Numbered from the stretch's first letter, positions 1-6,622 are shown. The stretch: DNA of 10,326 nucleotides from Fimbriimonadales bacterium (GCA_026392145.1 JAPLCS010000353.1:1-10326); one strand, 5' to 3'. Notes: generated by a model from the letters alone, not told the origin. Program-made: numbers and translations.

Positions 1-1010
1 ACCTTGGGGTGCGACTTCATGCCAAGGGCTTCACGAGGAGCATAGCAACAGCAATCTGCCGCCACTTCAACACCAAAATCTTCGGTGAGATTTTCGAAGA
101 CGGACCTCAGAGTAACCGCTGAACCCGCAAGGGAGCCGTTCGATTGGAGTCGGACATCTCCTTCACCCACCACACAGTCAAGCCCCCACATAGTGAGTTT
201 GGTGCCAGGTTCAAGACCTGCCGCCATTGTGGAATCGCTTACTCCTACGACTTGTCCATCTACCAATCGGGCTTGGATGAGCAACAGTGCAGCCTCCGGT
301 GAGACATGAATTCGGTCGTAGATAAGTTCTGCTCGGAACGGCGTAAGGGTCATTGCCGCGCCAAGTGCTCCCGCTTCTCGGTGATGGAGTCCGCGCATAG
401 CGTTAAAAGTATGGGTGCTGTGAAGCATGCCAGCATCGTGGGCGAGCTTAGCTTCTTCGTAGGTTGCATTGGTATGTCCCATGCTCACGACGACTTTCCG
501 TTTGGTGAGGAATTTGATGAGCGAGAGAGCACCGGGGACCTCAGGTGCAAGGGTAACAATTTTGAGTTTGGGGTGATTGAGAATTTCATCCCACTCCGGA
601 CCTGCTGATTCTGGGTCGATGATGAATTCTTGAGGCTGAGCTCCTGGGAACTGGGGAGAGATAAATGGTCCCTCCAAATGGAATCCGCCAATCATGGGAT
701 GACTGGGCAGGTTCTGTATGAACCGTTTTACGTCCTCGGCAGAAGCAGTGACAGTAGTGGGGAGGAGTCGCTCGTAGCCATCTTGGGAAAGCTGCTCGAG
801 GAGGTCATCGTATTCCTCTTTGTCAGCGGTCATCATATCAATCCCGTAGGCGCCGTGAATATGAATATCAACGAAACCAGGGACAAGAACACCTTCAGGC
901 TCACCGTTCTTGACATCTCTCATCTCACCCGATTCAGGATCGAATCTGACGAGATCGAGTCCCTCTTCGCCGGGAGTGTAGGCAACAAACGGCTTTTTGA
1001 ATTCATTCAT
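1..1010 (-). CDS. nagA: N-acetylglucosamine-6-phosphate deacetylase, 3' end cut by window edge
   Basis: Cytosolic amidohydrolase converting GlcNAc-6-phosphate to glucosamine-6-phosphate plus acetate, in amino-sugar and cell-wall recycling. The minus strand is open from an ATG at 1010 to the window edge, giving 336 whole codons of a family usually about 380 long, so some 40 C-terminal residues are missing. Visible motifs in order: the metal-site HIH at residues 50-52 (VDIHIHG), HLEGPF at 111-116 with metal-ligand Glu113, MGHTNA at 177-182 with His179, HTFNAM at 200-205 with His200, DRIHV at 232-236 for substrate binding, catalytic Asp259 in VSDSTMAAG, and LAGSAVTL near 294-301. All key residues are present. 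The start lies 27 bases after the stop of the DprA winged-helix segment on the same strand, suggesting co-transcription; an in-frame TAA at 1038-1040 limits any upstream extension. No good Shine-Dalgarno is visible. Identification is firm; operon membership is inferred. Confidence 0.93.
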   Translation of the reverse strand, partial: MNEFKKPFVAYTPGEEGLDLVRFDPESGEMRDVKNGEPEGVLVPGFVDIHIHGAYGIDMMTADKEEYDDLLEQLSQDGYERLLPTTVTASAEDVKRFIQNLPSHPMIGGFHLEGPFISPQFPGAQPQEFIIDPESAGPEWDEILNHPKLKIVTLAPEVPGALSLIKFLTKRKVVVSMGHTNATYEEAKLAHDAGMLHSTHTFNAMRGLHHREAGALGAAMTLTPFRAELIYDRIHVSPEAALLLIQARLVDGQVVGVSDSTMAAGLEPGTKLTMWGLDCVVGEGDVRLQSNGSLAGSAVTLRSVFENLTEDFGVEVAADCCCYAPREALGMKSHPK

Positions 1011-1037
1011 GACTTTGCTTAGTTTACAGGAGATTGC

Positions 1038-1220
1038 TTAGAGCGGACGAGAGTAACGTCCGTTCTCTCGAACGACATTGCCGTCCAGTTCTAAAATCGT
1101 CAACTCGGACAGTATCTCGCTGGAATCTAAGCCAGTTGCCTCTACAAGTTCTTCGACGGACATGGCTTCGGCGGTAAGGACTTCCATGATTTGTGCAGCA
1201 GTGCCCTCAAACGACGACAC
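1038..1220 (-). CDS. detached C-terminal winged-helix domain of DprA
   Basis: About 60 residues resembling the DprA C-terminal winged helix (DML1-like): an opening ATG/AQIMEVL helix, then MSVEELVEATGLDSSEILSELTILELDGNVVRENGRY, quoted here only as the pattern of helix-turn-helix plus wing (helices near residues 7-15, 20-29 and 33-46, wing near 47-58). It is in the same frame as the upstream dprA ORF, separated only by a TGA at 1251-1253 and ten linker codons. It can be made only by readthrough or by restart at the GTG at 1218-1220, which has a GGAA twelve bases upstream. In intact DprA this domain follows the Rossmann fold directly. It is most likely the tail of a dprA gene with a nonsense codon rather than an independent gene. 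Whether it is translated is unknown. Confidence 0.6.
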   Translation of the reverse strand: MSSFEGTAAQIMEVLTAEAMSVEELVEATGLDSSEILSELTILELDGNVVRENGRYSRPL

Positions 1221-1250
1221 TTGTGGCGTAGTTCCGGGAGTGATGCCAAT

Positions 1251-2138
1251 TCAGAGCAGAACTTGGTCAGGATGGTCCACAAACGTGCACCCATCTTTGA
1301 TGAGAGAGTGACTGCCAATAAAATTCCGTTGGTCAATAGGACCAGGAACCACATAAACTTCTCGCCCCATTTCCGCAGCGAACACGGCGGTATGAATAGC
1401 GCCGGACTTGGGAGGAGCTTCGATAATCACAACCGCTTGTGAAAGGGCGGCGATTAGGTGATTGCGTTGAATAAATGATTCGGGGCGAGGTGAGGTGCCA
1501 AATGCAAATTGGCTGACGAGGCACCCATTTTCCGAAGCACGCTGAAACAGCCCTTCGTTCATTCGGGGATAGCTGATATCGATGCCACTTGGTTTGACAA
1601 CGGCTGTTTTTCCACCCGCCGCGATGGCACCTTCATGCGCTGCAGTGTCAATTCCCGCCGCACCACCACTCACTACGGTGACGCCAGCCTTGGCGAAATC
1701 TGAAGCAAATTTGCGAGCGCAGTTTTTTCCGTAACTGGTGGCGCTGCGAGTGCCAACTATGCCGATTGTGGGCCTCTGGAGCGCCGTAGCGTCGCCTTGA
1801 ACCATCAGAGCGGCATATCGTGAGTCTGAGTAGGATAAGTACTCAGGAAACGCATCGTAGAGCAAAACCGAGATACTTAACGGAATCTGGGCGGGGAGTT
1901 TCGCATTCTTGACCGCGTTTCGAAGCCCTTCGGAAAGCTGCGACGACCGAAGGATGGTGTCTCTTGTTGCTGAAGGGTCGGTTGACAAACCATGAAGGCT
2001 CAGAGATTCGTAAATCTCCGAGCCCTTATGGATTCCTAGTTCGGAAGCGAGGAACAGGTTCCAGCTTTCGAGTTCAGATCGGCTAAAACTAGCCTCCCTT
2101 GCTACCGCCAACTCCTCCACCAGGTCCGCCGGGCCCAC
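1251..2138 (-). CDS. dprA: DNA-processing protein DprA (Smf), Rossmann domain, ends at in-frame TGA
   Basis: DprA binds incoming single-stranded DNA and loads RecA during natural transformation. The 295-residue product carries the family core: GIVGTRSATSYG at 126-137 (phosphate-binding GTR), VVSGGAAGIDTAAH at 155-168, SYPRMN at 189-194, RNHLIA at 225-230, KSGAIHTA at 244-251, GREVYVVPG at 258-266 and SHSLIKDG at 276-283. Usual DprA has SGxARGID and GS/ALITA, so this is a moderately divergent copy. The N-terminal 80 residues are poorly conserved, as in the family. The frame stops at TGA 1251-1253 just before the winged-helix domain, which continues in the same frame at 1038-1220. The start is uncertain: GTG at 2138 has AAGGA 11 bases upstream and lies inside the end of the preceding propeller gene (50-base overlap); GTG at 2120 and TTG at 2111 are alternatives. 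The Rossmann core alone may keep DNA and RecA binding, but that is inference. Confidence 0.85.
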   Translation of the reverse strand: MGPADLVEELAVAREASFSRSELESWNLFLASELGIHKGSEIYESLSLHGLSTDPSATRDTILRSSQLSEGLRNAVKNAKLPAQIPLSISVLLYDAFPEYLSYSDSRYAALMVQGDATALQRPTIGIVGTRSATSYGKNCARKFASDFAKAGVTVVSGGAAGIDTAAHEGAIAAGGKTAVVKPSGIDISYPRMNEGLFQRASENGCLVSQFAFGTSPRPESFIQRNHLIAALSQAVVIIEAPPKSGAIHTAVFAAEMGREVYVVPGPIDQRNFIGSHSLIKDGCTFVDHPDQVLL

Positions 2139-3768
2139 CGCTCTTAGTGTCCTTTTGATCTCTCATTCGGACTTGAAGGGTGTTGTCAACCCGGATGTAG
2201 AACGACTGCTTGGTTTCATTGCCCATCCAGTCTTTTACTGTGACGTTGATGACGTGTCTGCCATCGGAGAGGTTCATGTTCTTCTTGGATGAGGAAATCA
2301 TGAAGGTAAGGTAACCGTCTCGGCCGAATTCAAATGTGTATGGGCGTCCATCAATGTCCACCGCAGTTGCACCGTAGTTGACACCTGAGCCATCGTCTTC
2401 GATTCGGAAAACGAATTCTTGTCCGTTGCTTCCAGGAATCAAATCACCTGGGTTCGGATAGTTCTGTTTGACGATCGGACCGGTAAGGTCTACGCCGTCT
2501 TGAGCATTGAATGCCAAAAGGCTACCGTCTGAAGCAGGAACGAGAAGAGTTTTGCCTGCAAGCGCTGCACTCGCAGAAGCAAACAGTGTGGTAACCACTT
2601 GATTCTGATTGCTCGCACCTGCACCAGCACCTTGTCCTGCTCCAAGCCCTTGGCCTCCACCAAGTCCTTGGCCTCCACCAAGTCCTTGGCCACCAGGGCC
2701 GCCACCCTTGCCAGAACTTCCAGGTCCGCCAGCCGTACCCGTTGAGTCGCCAGGCGTCCGAGCGGCTTCGTTCATCGGACGGATGAAGTAGCTCCACTGA
2801 ACTTCGCTTGAAATCGGGTCAACCAGATTGATGGCACCGTTTGCTGTAGCAACGACAAATTTCTTGCCGACAACGACTGGCTTGAAGAGAGGTTGCGAGC
2901 CTAGTACCACAGCCTTCTTGTTTCGCATGTTGCCTGATTCGTCGAACGAATAGACTTTGCCTTCTCGCGTAGTGGCAAGGATGTAACCTGCACCTACTTC
3001 TGGCGAAAAGACCATCGCTTCTGGCATAGGTTGTTGGAACTTAATGTTGCCAGAGAATACGTTCAACGCTACCAAGAACGTGCCCGAGTAAACATAGGCA
3101 TAGCCGCCTGTTATCGCCACTGAACCATCAATGGGTTTTGTTTGGAATGGTTGCTTCCAGTTCACTTTCTTGGAAGTGATGCTGACTGACTTCAAATTGT
3201 TTTGATTATCAAAGAAAAGAACTCCGTCCTTCCCATCGCTGTTCAGCTGACCCGTGATACCGTCAAGCAACTTGTAAGGGTCAGAATAGATGGCTTCTCC
3301 CGTGCTTGAATCGATAGTCATCAAGTTAGAGCCCTCCATCGCGAAGGTCAAGAACTTACCAACGGCAACTGCTTGGGACGTGAGAGAGAAAGGAGCGTTG
3401 TAGGTCCACTTAATCGAGCCGTTATCAGGATTGATGCCAAAAATCTTCTTTTGGTCGGTCTGGAGAATCAAGGTGTCGCCAATCTTGATTGGTGAACGTC
3501 GGATAAGACCTTCGAACGGTAGACCTTGGGGGAATTTCCACTTGGTGTTTCCTGTAGCTCGGTCGACAGCATACGATCGTGATCCAAGGTTGATGTAAAT
3601 CGTATCGCCTTCGATGAGAGGGGCGCCATTCGATGCAACGGTGCTTGGTTGTTGCCATCTCCACGCCAGCGGCGATGGACCATCGAATTGAGCGGCTGCC
3701 AGCCCGCATACTGCAACTCCGCCAACTAATGCCAGAGTCTTCATGAACGTTTTTTGCAATCTAACCAT
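2089..3768 (-). CDS. secreted PQQ-like beta-propeller protein with Gly-rich insert and C-terminal Ig-like domain
   Basis: A predicted exported protein of about 559 residues. The N-terminus (MVRLQKTFMKTLALVGG then VCGLAAAQ) is a Sec signal peptide with a likely cut at AAA-Q. The mature part has repeated PQQ-type blades, each ending in an LxxxDxxTGxxxW-like strand: YAVDRATGNTKWKF, IFGINPDNGSIKWTY, LMTIDSSTGEAIYS, LVALNVFSGNIKFQ, INLVDPISSEVQW and LLAFNAQDG. A Gly/Gln-rich stretch (about residues 341-389) interrupts the propeller before the last blade. An Ig-like beta domain follows (about 434-534, ending FYIRVDNTLQV), then a Gly-rich tail. The frame is open upstream to an ATG at 3837, but the promoter -10 at 3827-3832 overlaps that start, and a GGGAGAG lies 11 bases before the ATG at 3768, so 3768 is preferred; 3744 is another option. 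Function is unknown; this fold serves as a scaffold (BamB-like) or as a dehydrogenase, and no quinone-binding enzyme signature was seen. Confidence 0.82.
   Translation of the reverse strand: MVRLQKTFMKTLALVGGVAVCGLAAAQFDGPSPLAWRWQQPSTVASNGAPLIEGDTIYINLGSRSYAVDRATGNTKWKFPQGLPFEGLIRRSPIKIGDTLILQTDQKKIFGINPDNGSIKWTYNAPFSLTSQAVAVGKFLTFAMEGSNLMTIDSSTGEAIYSDPYKLLDGITGQLNSDGKDGVLFFDNQNNLKSVSITSKKVNWKQPFQTKPIDGSVAITGGYAYVYSGTFLVALNVFSGNIKFQQPMPEAMVFSPEVGAGYILATTREGKVYSFDESGNMRNKKAVVLGSQPLFKPVVVGKKFVVATANGAINLVDPISSEVQWSYFIRPMNEAARTPGDSTGTAGGPGSSGKGGGPGGQGLGGGQGLGGGQGLGAGQGAGAGASNQNQVVTTLFASASAALAGKTLLVPASDGSLLAFNAQDGVDLTGPIVKQNYPNPGDLIPGSNGQEFVFRIEDDGSGVNYGATAVDIDGRPYTFEFGRDGYLTFMISSSKKNMNLSDGRHVINVTVKDWMGNETKQSFYIRVDNTLQVRMRDQKDTKSGGPGGPGGGVGGSKGG
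2642..2695 (-). repeat. three tandem 18-bp repeats in the propeller gene
   Basis: Three adjacent 18-base units at 2642-2659, 2660-2677 and 2678-2695 (plus strand pattern ccaagYccttggccWcca) differ at only two positions. They encode GQGLGG-type hexapeptides in the Gly-rich insert. Because the unit is a multiple of three, copy number can vary without breaking the frame. Each unit also holds a short inverted repeat (ccaag/cttgg). Confidence 0.9.
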
Positions 3769-3826
3769 ATCGAGACTTGCTCTCCCAGAGCGCCGGCAAA
3801 GATGCACGTACTTTCTCCGTTTGTCC

Positions 3827-3856
3827 ATTGTAGTCATCTGAGAGCTACTTTGTCTA
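3827..3856 (-). promoter_or_regulatory. sigma-70-type promoter for the propeller-dprA-nagA genes
   Basis: On the minus strand, TAGACA (3851-3856, 5 of 6 to TTGACA) is followed after 18 bases by TACAAT (3827-3832, 5 of 6 to TATAAT). The start of transcription would be near 3820, giving a leader of about 50 bases to the ATG at 3768. It overlaps the alternative ATGs at 3837 and 3828, which argues against those starts. Confidence 0.6.
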
Positions 3857-3876
3857 GCGATAAGAGAGGCTACAAT
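3850..3876 (+). promoter_or_regulatory. weak candidate promoter for the deacetylase gene
   Basis: TACAAT at 3871-3876 on the plus strand is a good -10, but the best -35 (TTGTCT at 3850-3855) is poor and only 15 bases away. It shares the TGTCTA bases with the -35 of the divergent minus-strand promoter, so the two could compete. The leader to the ATG at 3944 would be about 60 bases. Confidence 0.35.
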
Positions 3877-3943
3877 TCAGACGCGCGAAAAAAAACTTTG
3901 ATTCATCGTGTTTTTTCGTGGTTGTGAGGGAGCGTGTTTGGGG

Positions 3944-4642
3944 ATGAAGGCAGTCATTCTTTGTTACCACAAGGTTGGAATTGAGTCTGAAGAAGGTCGT
4001 TGGCTAAACTGTTCGCCAGAAAATTTGATGTCTCATGCAAATTTTTTTGTGAGAAGAAATTTTAACTATTTTCTTCCCAAGGATTTTGCTCATTCAATCA
4101 CTTCAGAAAGAAATTCCAAACGAGTTTGTTTTACTTTCGATGACGCTTATGTTTCAGCGGTCCAAAATGCACCTCCAGTCTTGGAATCCGTTGGATTTCG
4201 CGGGTGCTTTTATGCCGTCCCCTCTCTAGTCGGCATGTCTTCTTTGTGGGATGGAGAACGGGCTCGTCCGCTAGCGACATGGGCTGAGTTGCTCCGGATT
4301 CAGAGTGCGGGCCATGAAGTCGGAAATCATACTTTCACCCATCCAAAAATGTCTCAGTTGGACTACGATGAGCAATTGAGAGAGTGGCAACTTGCCAATG
4401 AAATGCTGCGCGACAATGGAATTGAAGTTCAGTCTGGATGTTTCCCCTACGGGGATTGGTGTCACGACACGCTCAAGTCACTTCGAAACAGTGGGATTCC
4501 TGTGGGTCTTCAGCTAGGAAAGCGTCCAGTAGGTGATGAACCGACCGTCTGTTTACCGAGAGTAATAGTTTCGTTTTCAGATCGCGTTCCAAAACTGATT
4601 TACAAAATTTGGGTTCGCCCAAAACTTCGAAGAAAGCAATAA
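3944..4642 (+). CDS. polysaccharide deacetylase, NodB homology (carbohydrate esterase 4)
   Basis: Metal-dependent N- or O-deacetylase of glycans. From the ATG at 3944 the protein has 232 residues, beginning MKAVILCYHKV, the usual opening strand of the fold. Motif 1 is TFDDAY (64-69) with catalytic base and metal-ligand Asp66-Asp67; motif 2 is HEVGNHTFTH (124-133) with metal His129 and His133; motif 3 is FPYGDW near 162-167. An upstream GTG at 3908 would add 12 unconvincing residues; GAGGGAG lies 11 bases before the ATG at 3944. No signal peptide or membrane segment is seen, so it probably acts in the cytosol or on a membrane-linked precursor, unlike secreted chitin deacetylases. The gene looks richer in A+T and T-runs than its neighbours, a hint of a different origin. 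The substrate cannot be told; nearby heptose genes suggest envelope glycan, which is inference. Confidence 0.88.
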   Translation: MKAVILCYHKVGIESEEGRWLNCSPENLMSHANFFVRRNFNYFLPKDFAHSITSERNSKRVCFTFDDAYVSAVQNAPPVLESVGFRGCFYAVPSLVGMSSLWDGERARPLATWAELLRIQSAGHEVGNHTFTHPKMSQLDYDEQLREWQLANEMLRDNGIEVQSGCFPYGDWCHDTLKSLRNSGIPVGLQLGKRPVGDEPTVCLPRVIVSFSDRVPKLIYKIWVRPKLRRKQ

Positions 4643-4667
4643 TGCCTTCGGTTCCACTGCCACGTTC

Positions 4668-5255
4668 TCAGGCTTGTGGATAAACCATGCGCTCAATCAT
4701 CCCGCAATACAGGTGATAGAACGCAATATGGGTTTCTTGGATGTGCTGAGTCGAGGGGCTTGGGACCACGATGGGTACATCGCATAGCGGTGCAATACTT
4801 CCGCCCGTACCGCCAAGGAATCCGATAACGAGTAGTCCGAGTGACTTGGCTTCTTCGACCGCAAGTTGGATATTTTTTGAGTTCCCAGAGGTAGAAAAGG
4901 CGATTAGTATGTCTCCCTTTTGGCCCAATGCTTCTACCTGTCGGCTAAAAATAGAGTCGAAACCGTAGTCATTTCCCCGCGAGGTGATCATTGAAGAGTC
5001 AGTTGTGAGGGCGATTGCTGGCATACCCGGTCGTGGATAGCTGGTGGATAGGGAACTCACAAACTCGGCGGCTAGGTGTTGGCAGTCGGCTGCACTTCCT
5101 CCATTTCCGCACAAGAGGAGTTTTTTGCCGTTGATAAAGGCATGTGTTGTCAGTTCAGCGGCTTGAATGAGGGCGGGGATGCAGACCTTGGCGGCAAGTT
5201 TCACTCTGGCACTTTCGTCCATGTGGGTTGAACAGTACTGATTCCAGTCACTCAT
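4668..5255 (-). CDS. gmhA: sedoheptulose-7-phosphate isomerase GmhA (SIS domain)
   Basis: Converts sedoheptulose-7-phosphate to D-glycero-D-manno-heptose-7-phosphate, the first step of nucleotide-heptose synthesis for LPS core or surface glycans; cytosolic. The 195 residues match the family's usual length. A single SIS domain carries GNGGSAADCQHLAAEF (50-65) with the active-site Glu64 (Glu65 in E. coli), RGNDYGFDSIFSRQVEALG around 93-111, FSTSGNSKNI for phosphate binding, and QETHIAFYH with His176 matching the catalytic His180. It starts at the ATG at 5255, nine bases after the gmhB stop, with a GAGG 14 bases upstream inside gmhB, so it is almost certainly translated from the gmhB message. 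It converges on the deacetylase gene, with only 25 bases between the two stops and no clear terminator. DiaA is a related family, but the gmhB neighbour decides for GmhA. Confidence 0.9.
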   Translation of the reverse strand: MSDWNQYCSTHMDESARVKLAAKVCIPALIQAAELTTHAFINGKKLLLCGNGGSAADCQHLAAEFVSSLSTSYPRPGMPAIALTTDSSMITSRGNDYGFDSIFSRQVEALGQKGDILIAFSTSGNSKNIQLAVEEAKSLGLLVIGFLGGTGGSIAPLCDVPIVVPSPSTQHIQETHIAFYHLYCGMIERMVYPQA

Positions 5256-5264
5256 TGGGAAATA

Positions 5265-5819
5265 TTATGCCCTCAATTCATTGATGACAGACTCGATGTG
5301 GGAAAGGTCATCAATTGTGTAGTCAGCTTTTGAGCTTAAAATCGCTTCAGTTTCGGCACCGTAGCCCGTTCGAACAAGCACCGTAATTGCAGTCACATTG
5401 CGGCCAAGGTCGATGTCTGCTGGCTTGTCACCCACAATAATCACGCTGCTTGGATCAAAGTGAAAGGCTTCAGCTGCCTGAATGAGCATTCCAGGATTGG
5501 GTTTGCGAGTCTGAGAAGGTGTATCAGGGTGCTCTGGCGAGACGAAATAGGCGGAAATAGTGACGTTGTGATCCTGTAGAAGCGTGTTAATCTTCTCGTG
5601 AACCTTGTGCACATCTTCGAGTGTGAACATGCCTCTTCCCACGCCTGATTGGTTGGTCAGTACAACGAATTTCCATCCCTGAACTTGAAGGCGCGCGAGC
5701 GCCTCGGCTGCCCCGGGGATAAGTTCCACCTCGTCTGGATTAGAGAGATAATTTTTCTCGATAATGAGGGTGCCATCTCGGTCAAGGATGAGGACTTTTT
5801 CTTGGAGCACCCGATTCAC
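5265..5819 (-). CDS. gmhB: D-glycero-D-manno-heptose-1,7-bisphosphate 7-phosphatase GmhB (HAD), zinc cysteines absent
   Basis: HAD phosphatase removing the 7-phosphate from heptose-1,7-bisphosphate, the step after GmhA and the heptose kinase. It has 184 residues, normal for GmhB. Motif I is LDRDGTL with Asp13 nucleophile and Asp15; motif II is LTNQSGVGRG with Thr55; motif III is TRKPNPGM with Lys106; motif IV is VGDKPADIDLG with Asp131 and Asp135. The loop before Lys106 reads SPEHPDTPSQTRKP: the CxH...CxC zinc ligands of E. coli GmhB are gone except one His97, so it cannot bind zinc in the usual way. The histidinol-phosphatase part of HisB is a close relative, but gmhA downstream supports GmhB. 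The start is GTG at 5819, with a TATAAT ending six bases upstream; GTG at 5810 is an alternative. No heptose kinase or nucleotidyltransferase is in view. Confidence 0.88.
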   Translation of the reverse strand: MNRVLQEKVLILDRDGTLIIEKNYLSNPDEVELIPGAAEALARLQVQGWKFVVLTNQSGVGRGMFTLEDVHKVHEKINTLLQDHNVTISAYFVSPEHPDTPSQTRKPNPGMLIQAAEAFHFDPSSVIIVGDKPADIDLGRNVTAITVLVRTGYGAETEAILSSKADYTIDDLSHIESVINELRA

Positions 5820-5825
5820 GACCTC

Positions 5826-5831
5826 ATTATA
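5826..5831 (-). promoter_or_regulatory. TATAAT -10 box placing gmhB transcription start on its start codon
   Basis: A perfect TATAAT on the minus strand ends six bases before the GTG at 5819. With the usual 6-7 base gap, transcription would begin at the first base of that codon, so the gmhB-gmhA message would be leaderless. No good -35 is seen; at 17-18 bases upstream the sequence is AATTTT or CAATTT. Confidence 0.5.
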
Positions 5832-5847
5832 TCGGCAAATTCTTGAG

Positions 5848-5853
5848 TAAAAT
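5848..5853 (+). promoter_or_regulatory. TAAAAT -10 box for the TIM-barrel gene
   Basis: TAAAAT on the plus strand ends eight bases before the ATG at 5862, predicting a leader of about two bases. It falls where the -35 of the opposing gmhB promoter would lie, so polymerase could hardly occupy both. No clear -35 is present and no Shine-Dalgarno fits the ATG. Confidence 0.4.
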
Positions 5854-5861
5854 TGGCGGCG

Positions 5862-6605
5862 ATGTCACTGCCGATTTCCCTTCAACTTTATTCTCTTCGA
5901 GATGATTCTCCCGTCGATTTTCCTGGCGTCATCGCAAAGGTCGCCGCCATGGGTTACGATGCGGTTGAATTTGCTGGTTACCATGGACATTCAGCAAGTG
6001 ACTTAAGAGCGATTTTGGATCAACACGGTTTGGTTTGCTCTGGAACCCACACGGGATGGAACTTGCTGGATGACGAGCACTTCGGTGAGACTATCGCAAC
6101 CCACGCAACTTTGGGAACCAAAAATATAATCATTCCTTGGCTACCGTTAGAGTTGCACTCCACAGCGGATGCGACGCTTGAACTGTCCGAAAAATTGACA
6201 GAACTGACGCACAAAGTGGAAGCAGAAGGATTCAGACTTGGATTCCACGCTCACGATGCTGATATGAAGCCACTAGATGATGGGCGTTCAACTTGGTACA
6301 TCCTTGCGGAAAACACTCCATCGAGCTTTATCCTGCAGTTCGATACCGCCAATGCAATGCATGGTGGCAGCGACCCTGTTCAGCCATTGCTGGATTGGCC
6401 AGGACGTGGCGTCACCGTACATCTGAAGGAGTATCCGTTTGATGGCTCTGCGATAGGAGAAGGCAAGGTGCCGTTTGCAGAAGTCTTGAAAGCATTGCCA
6501 GTCGCTGGAGCTGAGTGGGTAGTAGTTGAGCAAGAACAATATGGCGCACGAACTCCTCTGGAAAGCGTTGAAGTTAGCCTTAACAACCTCAAAAAGTTGC
6601 TCTGA
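5862..6605 (+). CDS. xylose isomerase-like TIM-barrel sugar phosphate isomerase/epimerase
   Basis: A 247-residue member of the AP_endonuc_2 / xylose-isomerase-like barrel superfamily, which includes IolE, IolI, hydroxypyruvate isomerase and sugar 3-epimerases. It starts with the typical first strand ISLQLYSLRDD; a second-strand VEFAG carries Glu36. Candidate metal and active-site residues are His129 and His131 in FHAHD, Asp161 in QFDTAN, His187 in VHLKEYP and Glu223 in VVVEQEQY, which together form the expected divalent-metal site. ATG at 5862 is chosen over the in-frame TTG at 5853 because QLYSLR normally lies a few residues from the N-terminus and the TTG overlaps the -10 box. The gene is monocistronic: divergent from gmhB and closed by the terminator at 6623-6650. 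The exact substrate cannot be read from the sequence. Link to heptose metabolism is suggested only by position. Confidence 0.85.
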   Translation: MSLPISLQLYSLRDDSPVDFPGVIAKVAAMGYDAVEFAGYHGHSASDLRAILDQHGLVCSGTHTGWNLLDDEHFGETIATHATLGTKNIIIPWLPLELHSTADATLELSEKLTELTHKVEAEGFRLGFHAHDADMKPLDDGRSTWYILAENTPSSFILQFDTANAMHGGSDPVQPLLDWPGRGVTVHLKEYPFDGSAIGEGKVPFAEVLKALPVAGAEWVVVEQEQYGARTPLESVEVSLNNLKKLL

Positions 6606-6622
6606 GGTTAATTGATTTTTCT

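Noticed and set aside
630..1022. Plus-strand open frame of 130 codons opposite nagA
   Set aside because: It mirrors a strongly conserved nagA frame on the other strand and has no recognisable motifs.
1251..1253. TGA in dprA as selenocysteine or a recoded sense codon
   Set aside because: No SECIS-like hairpin is evident downstream, the position is a linker rather than an active site, and TGA ends other genes here.
2642..2695. CRISPR-like repeat array
   Set aside because: The units are contiguous, without spacers, and in frame with coding sequence.
2609..2791. Plus-strand Pro-rich open frame
   Set aside because: It is the complement of the Gly-rich codons in the propeller gene; the Pro-rich composition is a by-product.
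3769..3837. N-terminal extension of the propeller protein to ATG 3837
   Set aside because: It would put 31 polar residues before the signal peptide and overlaps a good -10 box.
4643..4667. Bidirectional terminator between the convergent deacetylase and gmhA genes
   Set aside because: No stem of useful length or T-run on either strand.
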